Shown here in pieces: positions 29,573-37,861 of a DNA stretch of 64,000 nucleotides (position 1 is the first letter of the stretch; each line of letters opens with the position of its first letter). Source of the stretch: Streptomyces flavofungini (GTDB lineage Bacteria > Actinomycetota > Actinomycetes > Streptomycetales > Streptomycetaceae); NCBI RefSeq assembly GCF_030388665.1, contig NZ_CP128846.1:3326001-3390000 (forward strand), written 5' to 3'. The notes beneath the pieces are model-generated. The model worked only from the letters and a program-made list of their open reading frames with translations, was not told where the DNA came from and searched no databases. A program made the position numbers and the translations under genes.

Positions 29573-29598
29573 CTCCCGAGGAGGGAACCGTCAGGCGC

Positions 29599-29635
29599 GG
29601 GTGGGGGCACACGGCCGAGCTGTGTGCCCCCACCC
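29599..29635. terminator. Terminator between the ABC operon and oxyR
   Basis: GGGTGGGGGCACAC pairs perfectly with GTGTGCCCCCACCC across a 9-base loop. It starts 27 bases after the permease stop and 29 bases before the oxyR stop, so it can serve both convergent units. Confidence 0.9.
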
Positions 29636-29663
29636 ATCGCGTCGCCTCACCCGGCCCACCGCC

Positions 29664-30656
29664 TCACAACACCCGCACCGGCAGCGGCCGCAGCGCCTCC
29701 CGCAGCGCGCCCGCCAGTTCCTCGTACTCCGCCGCCCGCGCGGCCCCCGCACGCATCGCGAGGGCCACCCTCCGCGTCGGCGCCGGGTCGGCGAAGTACC
29801 CCGTCAGGAGCTGGCTGCTGCGGCTCGTCTCCACCCGGACCGCCGTGCGCGGCAGCAGGGTCACGCCGAGGCCGCCCGCGACGAGTTGGACGAGGGTGGA
29901 GAGCCCGGCGGCGGTCGTGGTGACGGGCGCGCCCACCCGTCTCCCACCACCGCCCTCAGCCGAGGGGCTCCGCCCCGCCCCCGGATTTCCGCGCCCCACC
30001 TCCCGGCAGATGTCCAGGGCCTGGTCCCGCAGGCAGTGCCCCTCGTCGAGGAGCAGCAGGTTCAGCTCGCGCAGCGCCTCGCGGGGAATGCCCTCGCGGC
30101 CGCCCAGCCAGTGGTCGAGCGGCGTCACGAGCACGAAGTCCTCGTCGAAGAGCGGCAGTTCGGTGACGCCGGGCACCCCGAGCGGCACGGCGAGCAGCAG
30201 CAGGTCGAGCCGTCCCGCCGCGAGGCCTTCGAGCAGTGAGGACGTCTGCTCCTCGTGGACCTGGAGGTCCAGGTCCGGGTACTTCTCGTGGACGAGGGCG
30301 AGCACCGTCGGCAGCAGATACGGCGCCACCGTCGGGATCACGCCGAGCCGCAGCGCGCCGGTGAACGGCGCCTTCACCGCGTCCGCCTCCTCCATCAGCG
30401 CCTCGACCTCGTCGAGCACCGCCTTGGCGCGCACCGCGAGCCGCTCCCCCGCCGGGGACAGCAGCACCTTGCGGGTGGTGCGCTCCAGGAGCTGGACACC
30501 CAGTGCCTCCTCCAGGGCCGACACCGCGCCGGACAGCGCGGGCTGACTCATCCCGATTGCTGCCGCCGCGTCCCTGAAGTGCAGATGCTCGGCCACGGCC
30601 GCGAAGGCGCGCAGCTGCGCGAGGCTGGGCTGCTTGCCCCCATTTATGGCTCGCAC
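29664..30656 (-). CDS. oxyR: LysR-type hydrogen peroxide sensor OxyR
   Basis: This 330-residue LysR regulator has an N-terminal winged helix (LAQLRAFAAVAEHLHFRDAA, then GMSQPALSGAVSALEEALG) and the OxyR redox pair C208 and C217 in EGHCLRDQALDIC, nine apart as in E. coli C199/C208. The GTG at 30656 has GGAGG nine bases upstream. It is divergent from ahpC, its usual target. Residues about 224-241 (NPGAGRSPSAEGGGGRRV) are encoded by a dispersed repeat and seem extra: removing them restores REVGRG joined to GAPVTTTAAGL. The insert lies six residues after C217, in the region that rearranges on oxidation. Confidence 0.93.
   Translation of the reverse strand: MRAINGGKQPSLAQLRAFAAVAEHLHFRDAAAAIGMSQPALSGAVSALEEALGVQLLERTTRKVLLSPAGERLAVRAKAVLDEVEALMEEADAVKAPFTGALRLGVIPTVAPYLLPTVLALVHEKYPDLDLQVHEEQTSSLLEGLAAGRLDLLLLAVPLGVPGVTELPLFDEDFVLVTPLDHWLGGREGIPREALRELNLLLLDEGHCLRDQALDICREVGRGNPGAGRSPSAEGGGGRRVGAPVTTTAAGLSTLVQLVAGGLGVTLLPRTAVRVETSRSSQLLTGYFADPAPTRRVALAMRAGAARAAEYEELAGALREALRPLPVRVL
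29931..29990 (-). repeat. Family A dispersed repeat inserted in frame in oxyR
   Basis: Positions 29931-29955 are identical, 25 of 25, to the intergenic copy at 9918-9942. The rest includes GGGGCGGAGCCCC on the gene strand, a stem also hinted at in the permease copy. As in the permease, it is read so that the core encodes GGGGRR. Confidence 0.85.
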
Positions 30657-30784
30657 TGATAACCACCTCCGATCAACACGACCGAGTGTAGCTATTTCCC
30701 TAATCAATGCACTCTGTGCCACGATCGACAGCAGTCCAACCCTCTGGAGCCCCTTACCGGGCCCCTACGCTGCAAGGAGAGCGC
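30657..30784. promoter_or_regulatory. Divergent oxyR-ahpC control region
   Basis: These 128 bases separate the two start codons. An AT-rich core at about 30686-30710 (GTGTAGCTATTTCCCTAATC) stands out in the GC-rich surroundings and carries ATAG-type half-sites of the kind OxyR binds. The arrangement, with OxyR controlling both itself and ahpCD from one site, is well known in streptomycetes. Exact operator limits are inferred. Confidence 0.6.
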
Positions 30785-31339
30785 GTGCTCACTGTCGGTG
30801 ACAAGTTCCCCGAGTTCGACCTGACTGCCTGTGTCTCGCTGGAGAAGGGCAAGGAGTTCGAGCAGATCAACCACAAGACCTACGAAGGCAAGTGGAAGAT
30901 CGTCTTCGCGTGGCCCAAGGACTTCACCTTCGTGTGCCCGACCGAGATCGCTGCCTTCGGCAAGCTGAACGACGAGTTCGCCGACCGTGACGCCCAGGTC
31001 CTCGGCTTCTCCGGCGACTCCGAGTTCGTGCACCACGCCTGGCGCAAGGACCACCCGGACCTGACCGACCTGCCCTTCCCGATGCTGGCCGACTCCAAGC
31101 ACGAGCTCATGCGTGACCTCGGCATCGAGGGCGAGGACGGCTTCGCGCAGCGCGCCGTCTTCATCGTGGACCAGAACAACGAGATCCAGTTCACGATGGT
31201 GACCGCTGGTTCCGTGGGCCGTAACCCCAAGGAGGTCCTGCGGGTCCTCGACGCCCTCCAGACGGACGAGCTGTGCCCGTGCAACTGGAGCAAGGGCGAC
31301 GAGACCCTGGACCCGGTCGCGCTGCTCTCCGGCGAGTGA
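30785..31339 (+). CDS. ahpC: Alkyl hydroperoxide reductase (peroxiredoxin AhpC)
   Basis: This 184-residue 2-Cys peroxiredoxin has the peroxidatic C51 in DFTFVCPTEIAAF and resolving cysteines in DELCPCNW. It reduces hydrogen peroxide and organic peroxides. I start at the GTG at 30785, which has AAGGAGAG just upstream; the longer frame from 30707 is leader. ahpD follows 15 bases later as its reducing partner, and oxyR is divergent. Confidence 0.97.
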   Translation: MLTVGDKFPEFDLTACVSLEKGKEFEQINHKTYEGKWKIVFAWPKDFTFVCPTEIAAFGKLNDEFADRDAQVLGFSGDSEFVHHAWRKDHPDLTDLPFPMLADSKHELMRDLGIEGEDGFAQRAVFIVDQNNEIQFTMVTAGSVGRNPKEVLRVLDALQTDELCPCNWSKGDETLDPVALLSGE

Positions 31340-31354
31340 GCGGAGCGTCCTGAC

Positions 31355-31888
31355 ATGGCTCTCGACGAACTGAAGTCCGCCGTACCGGACTACGCCAAGG
31401 ACCTGAAGCTGAACCTCGGCTCGGTCATCGGCAACAGCGACCTGCCGAAGCAGCAGCTGTGGGGCACGGTGCTCGCCTGCGCGATCGCCTCCCGCTCCCC
31501 GAAGGTGCTGCGCGAGCTGGAGCCCGAGGCCAAGGCGAACCTCTCCCCCGAGGCGTACACCGCGGCGAAGTCCGCGGCCGCCGTCATGGCGATGAACAAC
31601 GTCTTCTACCGCACGCGCCACCTGCTCTCCGACCCGGAGTACGGGACGATGCGCGCCGGTCTGCGGATGAACGTCATCGGCAACCCGGGCGTGGAGAAGG
31701 TCGACTTCGAGCTCTGGTCGCTCGCGGTGTCCGCGATCAACGGCTGTGGGCAGTGCCTCGACTCGCACGAGCAGGTGCTCCGCAAGGCCGGCGTCGACCG
31801 CGAGACCATCCAGGAGGCCTTCAAGATCGCCGCTGTCATCCAGGCGGTCGGGGTCACCCTGGACTCCGAGGAGCACCTGGCCGGCTGA
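31355..31888 (+). CDS. ahpD: Alkyl hydroperoxidase AhpD
   Basis: This 177-residue protein has the CxxC active site C131/C134 in [17 protein letters not shown] with the nearby histidine H138. AhpD passes electrons to AhpC and has weak peroxidase activity of its own. The gene follows ahpC with a 15-base gap and ends before a perfect 12-bp hairpin. Confidence 0.97.
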   Translation: MALDELKSAVPDYAKDLKLNLGSVIGNSDLPKQQLWGTVLACAIASRSPKVLRELEPEAKANLSPEAYTAAKSAAAVMAMNNVFYRTRHLLSDPEYGTMRAGLRMNVIGNPGVEKVDFELWSLAVSAINGCGQCLDSHEQVLRKAGVDRETIQEAFKIAAVIQAVGVTLDSEEHLAG

Positions 31889-31918
31889 CCTCAGCCCGTT
31901 CCTCCGGTACGTACGTGC

Positions 31919-31947
31919 AGGGCCCCGCTCGATGTGAGCGGGGCCCT
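31919..31947 (+). terminator. Terminator of ahpCD
   Basis: AGGGCCCCGCTC pairs perfectly with GAGCGGGGCCCT across a 5-base GATGT loop, 30 bases after the ahpD stop. Confidence 0.92.
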
Positions 31948-31968
31948 ACGCGTGCCCCACCCCCGATT

Positions 31969-32386
31969 CGGCGCTCCGCGCCTCGTCCTCAAACCCCGGA
32001 CGGGCTCTCTCCCACCCACCCGCCCAGCCCTCCCCCGGGGCTGAGCAGCAGCCCGGCACCCTCGGGCAGCGCCCTCGCAGGCAGGCCGGGCAGGAAGTGC
32101 CGACTGCTCAGGCCGAACGGGGAGTTCGGGCGGGTGGGTGGGGAAAAGCCCGTCCGGCGCTTGAGGACGAGCGCGCAGCGCGATCGGCGGAAGCCTGTCC
32201 CACGCGCACGGGGCGGGGACTCAGCCCGTCCGGCGCTTGAGGACGAGGCGCGGAGCGCCGATTCGGGGGCGGAGTGGCCCACCCGCACGGGACGACGAGC
32301 CCCGCGCCGGACGGCGAACCCCGCACGGGACCGCGAGCCCCGCGCCGGACGTCAAGCCCCGCGCCGGACGGCGAACCCCGCACGGG
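31969..32386. repeat. Repeat-filled intergenic region: three family B copies and a 32-bp direct repeat
   Basis: I see no gene in this stretch. Family B copies lie at 31969-32006 (minus) and at 32147-32187 and 32222-32260 (plus), so the outer copies face each other and could form a large stem. At 32298-32329 and 32355-32386 the same 32 bases (AGCCCCGCGCCGGACGGCGA onward) occur twice, with a shorter 16-base copy at 32336-32351 between them. The last copy ends exactly at the stop of the next gene. Confidence 0.88.
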
Positions 32387-33967
32387 TCAGGCGTCGTCCT
32401 TCGGGGGCGCCGGGACCAGTTCGGAGGCCGTGGCCCCCCGGGGCTGAGGCGCCTGCTTGAGCGCGGCCTCGCGAGCGTACGCCCGGAGGTAGCCGACGAC
32501 GGTGTTGGCCACGGCGACCAGCGGCACCGCCACCACCGCCCCGCCGATCCCGGCGATCATCCCGCCGGCGGCGACGGAGAGCACCACGGCCAGCGGATGC
32601 ACGGCCACGGCCCGCCCGAGGATGAACGGCTGCAGGATGTGCCCCTCGATCTGCTGCACGGCGAGCACCACGATCAGCGCCATCACCGCCGTGAACACGC
32701 CCTGCGTGACGAGCGCGACGACCACGGCGAGCGCTCCGGAGACCACCGCGCCCACGAGCGGGATGAACGCGAACAGGAAGATGAACACGGCGAGCGGCAC
32801 GGCCATGGGCACGCCGAGGAAGTAGATGCCGACGCCGATGAAGACGGCGTCGATGAGAGCCACTATCACGGTGCCGCGCACATACGCGGTGAGCGTCCGC
32901 CACGCCCGCGGCCCCGCGCCCGCGACCCCCGGCCGGGCCGCGGCGGGCACCAGCTTCAGGAACCACTTCCAGATGCGCGGCCCGTCGTACAGCAGGAAGA
33001 GCGTGGAGAACATCGCGAGGAGGATCCCGGTCAGCGCCTCCACGATGACGGTGACGCCCTCGAGTCCGGCGGAGGTGATCTCCTCGGAGTTGTCGCCCAC
33101 CGCCTCGCGCAGCGACTTCGCGATGTCGTTGATCTGGTCCTCGGTGACGTGGAAGGGGCTGTTGAGCAGCCACTTCCGCAAGTCCTCGATACCGTCCTGG
33201 ACTTGGCTGGAGAGCGTGTCGACGTTCTCCATGACCTGCCAGACCACGAACCAGCCGACCAGCCCCATGATCACGAAGCCGAGCACGGCGGTGCACACGG
33301 TGGCGAGCCCCTGCGGCAGCCCGAGCCGCTTGAGGCGGGCGACGGTGGGCTGGAGCAGCGCGGTGATGAGCAGCGCGGCGACGAACGCGAAGACGACGAG
33401 CTGGACGGCGCTGATGACCTTCATCAGGACCCAGACGGTCCCGGCGAGGACGAGCAGCCGCCAACCGGCCTCGGCGGCGACCCGCATGCCCCAGGGCACG
33501 GCGGCGACGGGGTCGGGGCGCGCTCCTATGTCGGGCGCGTAGGCGGGCGGGGCGGGCACCTGGTCGGTGGCGCCGGAGCCGCCCGCGCCGTCCTCCCTCG
33601 ACGCGCGGCCGGAGGAGCCGTGAGACAGATCGTCGAAGCCGTCCAGGTCGTCCTCGGCGGCAGCGGCGGCCCGCACCCGGTCGGCGTACCGCTTGCGCAG
33701 CGACAGCCTCCCGTGGTTCCCGGCAGCCGGGCCGGAGGCGTCGGCGGCACCGGAGGCCAGGCCGTTGCCGGAGGTCCCCGCGCCGGGGGCGCCCGCGGCC
33801 ACGCCGGACGGCGTCGAGTCGGCCGGTACGTCCCGCGCCTGCGCGCCGGACTCACCCGCTGCCTCGCCCGTGGCCGACCGCTCCTTGGAGCCGTCCGCGC
33901 CCAGGCGTTCTCCCATCCTGGTCAGCGCGCCGCCCACGCGGCCGCGCCACCCCGGAACTCGCGCCAT
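32387..33967 (-). CDS. AI-2E family transporter (PerM-like exporter)
   Basis: I start at the ATG at 33967 (MARVPGWRG), with GAGGA upstream, giving 526 residues. About 150 hydrophilic, alanine- and serine-rich residues precede about eight membrane segments, including VLAGTVWVLMKVISAVQLVVFAF-like sequence and VFIFLFAFIPLVGAVVSGAL. The family signature is the region FIPLVGAVVSG, with QIEGHILQPFILGRAV near the end. These proteins are called AI-2 exporters, but many export other small molecules or ions. The substrate is unknown here. Confidence 0.9.
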   Translation of the reverse strand: MARVPGWRGRVGGALTRMGERLGADGSKERSATGEAAGESGAQARDVPADSTPSGVAAGAPGAGTSGNGLASGAADASGPAAGNHGRLSLRKRYADRVRAAAAAEDDLDGFDDLSHGSSGRASREDGAGGSGATDQVPAPPAYAPDIGARPDPVAAVPWGMRVAAEAGWRLLVLAGTVWVLMKVISAVQLVVFAFVAALLITALLQPTVARLKRLGLPQGLATVCTAVLGFVIMGLVGWFVVWQVMENVDTLSSQVQDGIEDLRKWLLNSPFHVTEDQINDIAKSLREAVGDNSEEITSAGLEGVTVIVEALTGILLAMFSTLFLLYDGPRIWKWFLKLVPAAARPGVAGAGPRAWRTLTAYVRGTVIVALIDAVFIGVGIYFLGVPMAVPLAVFIFLFAFIPLVGAVVSGALAVVVALVTQGVFTAVMALIVVLAVQQIEGHILQPFILGRAVAVHPLAVVLSVAAGGMIAGIGGAVVAVPLVAVANTVVGYLRAYAREAALKQAPQPRGATASELVPAPPKDDA

Positions 33968-34056
33968 GATCCGTCCTCTACCCCCGTCTTGCCCCACCAC
34001 GTACCAAGTCCCCCGCGGATATCCCGGGGGACTGCCGGACCGACCGTACACGGACA

Positions 34057-34087
34057 GGACCCCTCACCGTAGGACGGTGAGGGGTCC
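34057..34087 (-). terminator. Terminator downstream of the transglycosylase-like gene
   Basis: GGACCCCTCACCGT and its exact complement form a 14-bp stem with a 3-base AGG loop. It lies 58 bases after the stop of the gene at 34146-34892 and before the next minus-strand gene. Confidence 0.9.
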
Positions 34088-34145
34088 CTGAAGGTTGAGA
34101 GCGATCTCGGCGCTGTTCACTCCCGGTCAGCGCCGGTCGCAGACC

Positions 34146-34892
34146 TCAGTACCAGTTGTTGTTCTGCCAGAAGTCCCAGGCGCCGCACGGGCTGCCGTAG
34201 CGGTCGTTCATGTAGTTCAGGCCCCACTTGATCTGGGTGGCCGGGTTCGTCCGCCAGTCCGCGCCCGCGGAGGCCATCTTGGAAGCGGGGAGCGCCTGGA
34301 CCAGGCCGTACGCGCCGGAGGAGGCGTTGGTGGCCTTGTAGTTCCAGGTCGACTCGTGGTTCACGATGTTGCTGAAGCACTGGAACTGGCCGGCGGGGAC
34401 CATCTGCCGGGCCATCGCCTGGACCTGCGCGACGGTGTAGGAACTCTGCGGCGCGAAGTCGGAGGCGTCGCGTCCGGAGGAGCGGCTCGCCTTGGACTCG
34501 GCGGCCTTCTCGCGCTCCTTCTTCTCCGCGGCCTTCTTCGCGGCGGCTTCCTTCTCGGCCTTCTCGGCCTTCTCCGCCTTCTCGGCCGCCTGCTGCTTGG
34601 CCACGGCGTCCTTGGCGGCCTGCTTGCGGGCGGCCTCCGCTGCGGACTTCTTCGCGGCCGTGTCGGCGGCCATCGCCTGGGCGTCGGCCTGCTGCGCCAC
34701 GGAGGTGGTCTGCACCTGGGCGTGCTGACCCGCGGGTATGTCTGCGAGGAGAGTCGCGTCGCTTGCCGTCGTCTCGATGTCGTTGGACTTCGAGGACTGG
34801 GTGTCGCCCGAGGCAACACCCACGACGGCGCCGACGGTGGTGACCGCAGTGGCCGAAGCCACCGCGAATCCCCGGACCGAGATCCGGCTCAC
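34146..34892 (-). CDS. Secreted transglycosylase-like (SLT/lysozyme fold) protein
   Basis: I choose the GTG at 34892 (VSRISVRGF), with GGAAGGAAACC just upstream, giving 248 residues. A signal peptide (ATAVTTVGAVVGVASG) is followed by a linker and a long alanine/lysine-rich coiled-coil stretch (about 75-140). The C-terminal 75 residues form a lytic-transglycosylase-like domain: CFSNIVNHESTWNYKATN with the catalytic glutamate, SGAYGLVQALPASKM, then IKWGLNYMNDRYG. It probably cleaves peptidoglycan during growth or spore germination. Confidence 0.88.
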   Translation of the reverse strand: MSRISVRGFAVASATAVTTVGAVVGVASGDTQSSKSNDIETTASDATLLADIPAGQHAQVQTTSVAQQADAQAMAADTAAKKSAAEAARKQAAKDAVAKQQAAEKAEKAEKAEKEAAAKKAAEKKEREKAAESKASRSSGRDASDFAPQSSYTVAQVQAMARQMVPAGQFQCFSNIVNHESTWNYKATNASSGAYGLVQALPASKMASAGADWRTNPATQIKWGLNYMNDRYGSPCGAWDFWQNNNWY

Positions 34893-35224
34893 ACGGTTTC
34901 CTTCCAGCATCGCCCGCATAGGTGACCCCGCGGACGCAATCGTGCCCCTGGCGCTGGCCTCCGCTGGGTACATCGGTCACGGGAGGCGCGGGCCCGGTGG
35001 ACAACTCCTGAGACAGGAGCGCCGCTTGGTGCTCGGGCGGCATACGGCTACCACTATGAAGTTCTGTTGTTCCGTACCGCTGGGGGTACAGGAGTGCCGT
35101 ATGCGGGGCCTGACAGGACCCAGACTCTGCCGTAGCGAGACGCCGCGAGGCAATTCCGCGTTGCGTGTGAAAGCTCACACCCCGTTTGCCTCAGGAGTTT
35201 TGCGGAAACACCCGCACACCAAGA
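34893..35224. other. Long leader region of the transglycosylase-like gene, with inverted repeats
   Basis: No gene is evident. CTCCTG/CAGGAG around AGA lies at about 35006-35020, and GTGTGA-AAGC-TCACAC at 35165-35180 resembles a short CRP-like palindrome but with a 4-base centre. I looked for the c-di-AMP (ydaO) riboswitch that often precedes streptomycete wall hydrolases and did not find its GGGGACC and GGGCGAAUCCG-like elements. Confidence 0.5.
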
Positions 35225-35262
35225 CGCCGCCCGGCTAGGCTCACTCGCTTCGCCGGGCGGCG
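35225..35262 (-). terminator. Hairpin downstream of the PhoH-family gene
   Basis: CGCCGCCCGGC and GCCGGGCGGCG are perfect 11-bp arms with a 16-base loop, 52 bases after the phoH-like stop. Confidence 0.75.
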
Positions 35263-35313
35263 CCAACTACCCCGGAGGGGAACCGAACTTGGACAGATAC
35301 CCCGGAGTCGGGA

Positions 35314-36633
35314 TCAGATCTGCCCATCCTCCAGCATTTCGGTCACAAGTGCCGCGATCTGCGACCTCTCGGACCGGGTGAGGGTGACATGCGCGAAGAG
35401 CGGATGCCCCTTCAGTTTCTCGATGACGGCCACGACTCCGTCGTACCGGCCGACCCGGAGGTTGTCGCGCTGGGCGACGTCATGGGTCAGTACGACACGT
35501 GAATTCGCCCCGATCCGGGACAGAACGGTCAAGAGGACGTTCCGTTCCAGGGATTGGGCCTCGTCCACGATGACGAAGGCGTCGTGCAGCGAGCGGCCCC
35601 GGATGTGGGTCAGCGGCAGGACCTCCAGCATGCCGCGCGCCGAGACCTCCTCGATGACCTCCTTGCCCGCGACGGACCCGAGGGTGTCGAAGACGGCCTG
35701 CGCCCAGGGCCCCATCTTCTCGGCCTCGGTGCCCGGCAGATAGCCGAGCTCCTGCCCGCCCACCGCGTACAGCGGCCGGAACACCATCACCTTCTGGTGC
35801 TGGCGGCGCTCCAGGACGGCCTCCAGGCCCGCGCAGAGGGCGAGCGCCGACTTGCCGGTGCCCGCGCGTCCGCCCATCGACATGATGCCGACGTCCCCGT
35901 CGAGGAGGAGGTCGAGCGCGATCCGCTGCTCGGCGCTGCGGCCCTTGATGCCGAAGGCCTCGCGATCGCCGCGCACGAGACGGACGTTGCCCTCGGGTGA
36001 GATCCGGCCGAGCGCCTTGCCGCGCTCGGACTGGATGGTCAGGCCCGTGTGCACGGGCAGCTCGGCGACTTCGGGGACGTACAGGCTCTCCGTCTCGAAG
36101 AGAAGGTCGACCTGCTCCCCCGAGAGGGTCAGCTCGGACATTCCGGTCCAGCCGGAGGCGTCCGTGATGGCGAGCTCCGCGCGGTACTCCTCGGCGAGGA
36201 GGCCGACGGACGACGCCTTGATTCTGAGCGGCAGGTCCTTGGAGACGACCGTGACCTCGTACCCCTCCGCCTGGAGGTTGCGCGCCACCGCGAGGATCCG
36301 TGAGTCGTTGTCGCCCAGGCGGTAGCCCGCCGGGAGCACGCCGGGGTCGGAGTGGTTGAGCTCGACGCGCAGCGTGCCGCCGAGGCCACCGATCGGGATC
36401 GGCGCGTCCAGGCGCCCGAAGCGGATCCGGCAGTCGTCGAGCAGGCGCAGGGCCTGCCGGGCGAAGTAGCCGAGCTCGGGATGGTGCCGCTTGGCCTCCA
36501 GCTCCGTCACCACGACGATCGGCAGCACGACTTCGTGCTCGTCGAAGCGGGACAGGGCGTTCGGGTCGGCGAGCAGAACGCTGGTGTCGAGAACATAGGT
36601 GCGCCGGCCTTGCTGGCGCTTTGTGCTGGTCAC
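35314..36633 (-). CDS. PhoH2-type protein: PIN RNase fused to PhoH ATPase
   Basis: From the GTG at 36633 ([24 protein letters not shown]) this is 439 residues; GAGGGGG lies about 11 bases upstream. An N-terminal PIN domain (D in [10 protein letters not shown] in [24 protein letters not shown]) is joined to a PhoH ATPase ([19 protein letters not shown], then [13 protein letters not shown]). PhoH2 proteins of actinobacteria unwind and cut RNA in an ATP-dependent way. The long upstream frame to 36879 has no family-like sequence. Confidence 0.93.
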   Translation of the reverse strand: MTSTKRQQGRRTYVLDTSVLLADPNALSRFDEHEVVLPIVVVTELEAKRHHPELGYFARQALRLLDDCRIRFGRLDAPIPIGGLGGTLRVELNHSDPGVLPAGYRLGDNDSRILAVARNLQAEGYEVTVVSKDLPLRIKASSVGLLAEEYRAELAITDASGWTGMSELTLSGEQVDLLFETESLYVPEVAELPVHTGLTIQSERGKALGRISPEGNVRLVRGDREAFGIKGRSAEQRIALDLLLDGDVGIMSMGGRAGTGKSALALCAGLEAVLERRQHQKVMVFRPLYAVGGQELGYLPGTEAEKMGPWAQAVFDTLGSVAGKEVIEEVSARGMLEVLPLTHIRGRSLHDAFVIVDEAQSLERNVLLTVLSRIGANSRVVLTHDVAQRDNLRVGRYDGVVAVIEKLKGHPLFAHVTLTRSERSQIAALVTEMLEDGQI

Positions 36634-36933
36634 CACGGAAGGACGTACCCCCTCGGATGAGGTCGGGGAGCGACGGAGGGAACTGGGCCGGTGACTGGCC
36701 GCCCTGCGCGGGCCGAGCACCGGCCCTCCCTGTCGTCCGCGCTCGACGCGCGGTCGTCCTGGTGCAAAGGGCCTCCCGGGCGGACGGCCCCGTGCCGTCC
36801 GCTGAGATCCGGCGTCCGTGAATCGGACGCCGACCTGCCAGTGGTATTCCCTCGAACAAGCGCAGCCATGCCATGGCATATGACGGCGCGTTGGTTAACT
36901 CCTGGTTACCGAGGCCTCAAAGGGGCTGCTGTG
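36634..36933. other. Non-coding stretch between the PhoH2 and isoprenyl transferase genes
   Basis: These 300 bases show no gene. They contain CCATGCCATGGCATATG, a nested palindrome (CCATGG inside GCCATGGC), near 36868, and AT-richer sequence around GTTGGTTAACTCCTGGTTACC at about 36890, which could hold the PhoH2 promoter. Confidence 0.4.
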
Positions 36934-37695
36934 TCATCCGCCGTAACGGCGGTGGCGCGCGGCGTAATCGCGCAGCGCACGCAGGAAGTCGACCTTCCGG
37001 AAGGCCGGCCAGAAGACTTCGCAGAAGTAGTACTCGGAGTGAGCGGACTGCCAGAGCATGAAGCCCGAGAGGCGCTGTTCTCCACTCGTCCGGATCACCA
37101 GATCGGGGTCCGGCTGGCCGCTGGTGTAGAGGTGCTTGGAGATCTGTTCGACGTCGACGCTCTCGGCGATGTCCTCGATGGAGGTGCCGCGGTCGGCGTG
37201 GTCGAGCAGCAGGGAGCGGACGGCGTCGGCGATCTCCTGGCGGCCGCCGTAGCCCACGGCGACGTTGACCAGTATTCCGGTACGGGTGTGGGTGGCCTGT
37301 TCCGCTTCCTTCAGGACGCCCTGGGTGCGGGAGGGCAGCAGGTCGAGGGCGCCGACGTGGTGGACGCGCCAGCGGCCGTCGTCGACGAGGCTGCGGACGG
37401 TGTCCTCGATGATGCCGAGGAGCGGGACAAGCTCCTCCTCGGGGCGGTCGAAGTTGTCCGTGGAGAGCATCCAGAGCGTGACGACCTCGACGTCCGTCTC
37501 GGCACACCAGCCGAGGAACTCCTCGATCTTGTACGCGCCCGCCCGGTGGCCCTGGGCGGTGGTGCCGCCGGAGGCCTTCGCCCAGCGGCGGTTGCCGTCG
37601 AGGATGACGCCGATGTGCTTGGGCACCTGGTCGTGGTCGAGGCGGCCTTCCACCCGGCGTGCGTAGAGTCCGTACACCAGGTCGCGCAGCTTCAC
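36934..37695 (-). CDS. uppS: Isoprenyl transferase (cis-prenyl, UppS family)
   Basis: This 253-residue cis-prenyltransferase adds IPP units to make polyprenyl diphosphate, the lipid carrier for cell-wall precursors. Motifs are HIGVILDGNRRWAK with the catalytic aspartate, GHRAGAYKIEEFLGWC, TLWMLSTDNFDRPEEE, LVNVAVGYGGRQEI and the C-terminal PDPDLVIRTSGEQRLSGFML. Streptomycetes often have two such genes, so this may be either the essential or the accessory one. Confidence 0.95.
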   Translation of the reverse strand: MKLRDLVYGLYARRVEGRLDHDQVPKHIGVILDGNRRWAKASGGTTAQGHRAGAYKIEEFLGWCAETDVEVVTLWMLSTDNFDRPEEELVPLLGIIEDTVRSLVDDGRWRVHHVGALDLLPSRTQGVLKEAEQATHTRTGILVNVAVGYGGRQEIADAVRSLLLDHADRGTSIEDIAESVDVEQISKHLYTSGQPDPDLVIRTSGEQRLSGFMLWQSAHSEYYFCEVFWPAFRKVDFLRALRDYAARHRRYGG

Positions 37696-37861
37696 GTCTC
37701 AGCCCCTCCAAGAAGACAGACGGCAGTCCCCGAAGGCGAAAGCGTACCGCTGCTCGGGCGCCGCCCGGTCCGGGGTGCGGCCCGCCTTCCGTTTCCGGCC
37801 CGGGCCCTTTGAGTACACGCGTGCGGTCCACGTCCCGGTTCCCTGAAGTAGCTTCGTCCTC

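Noticed and set aside
35165..35180. GTGTGA-AAGC-TCACAC as a CRP site
   Set aside because: The centre has 4 bases where CRP-type sites need 6, so I only list it as an inverted repeat.
34893..35224. Possible c-di-AMP riboswitch before the transglycosylase-like gene
   Set aside because: The required conserved elements (GGGGACC and GGGCGAAUCCG-like) are absent on the minus strand.
35273..35290. GGAGGGGAACCGAAC on the plus strand, riboswitch-like
   Set aside because: No plus-strand gene follows; it lies at the 3' end of the convergent-facing PhoH2 gene.
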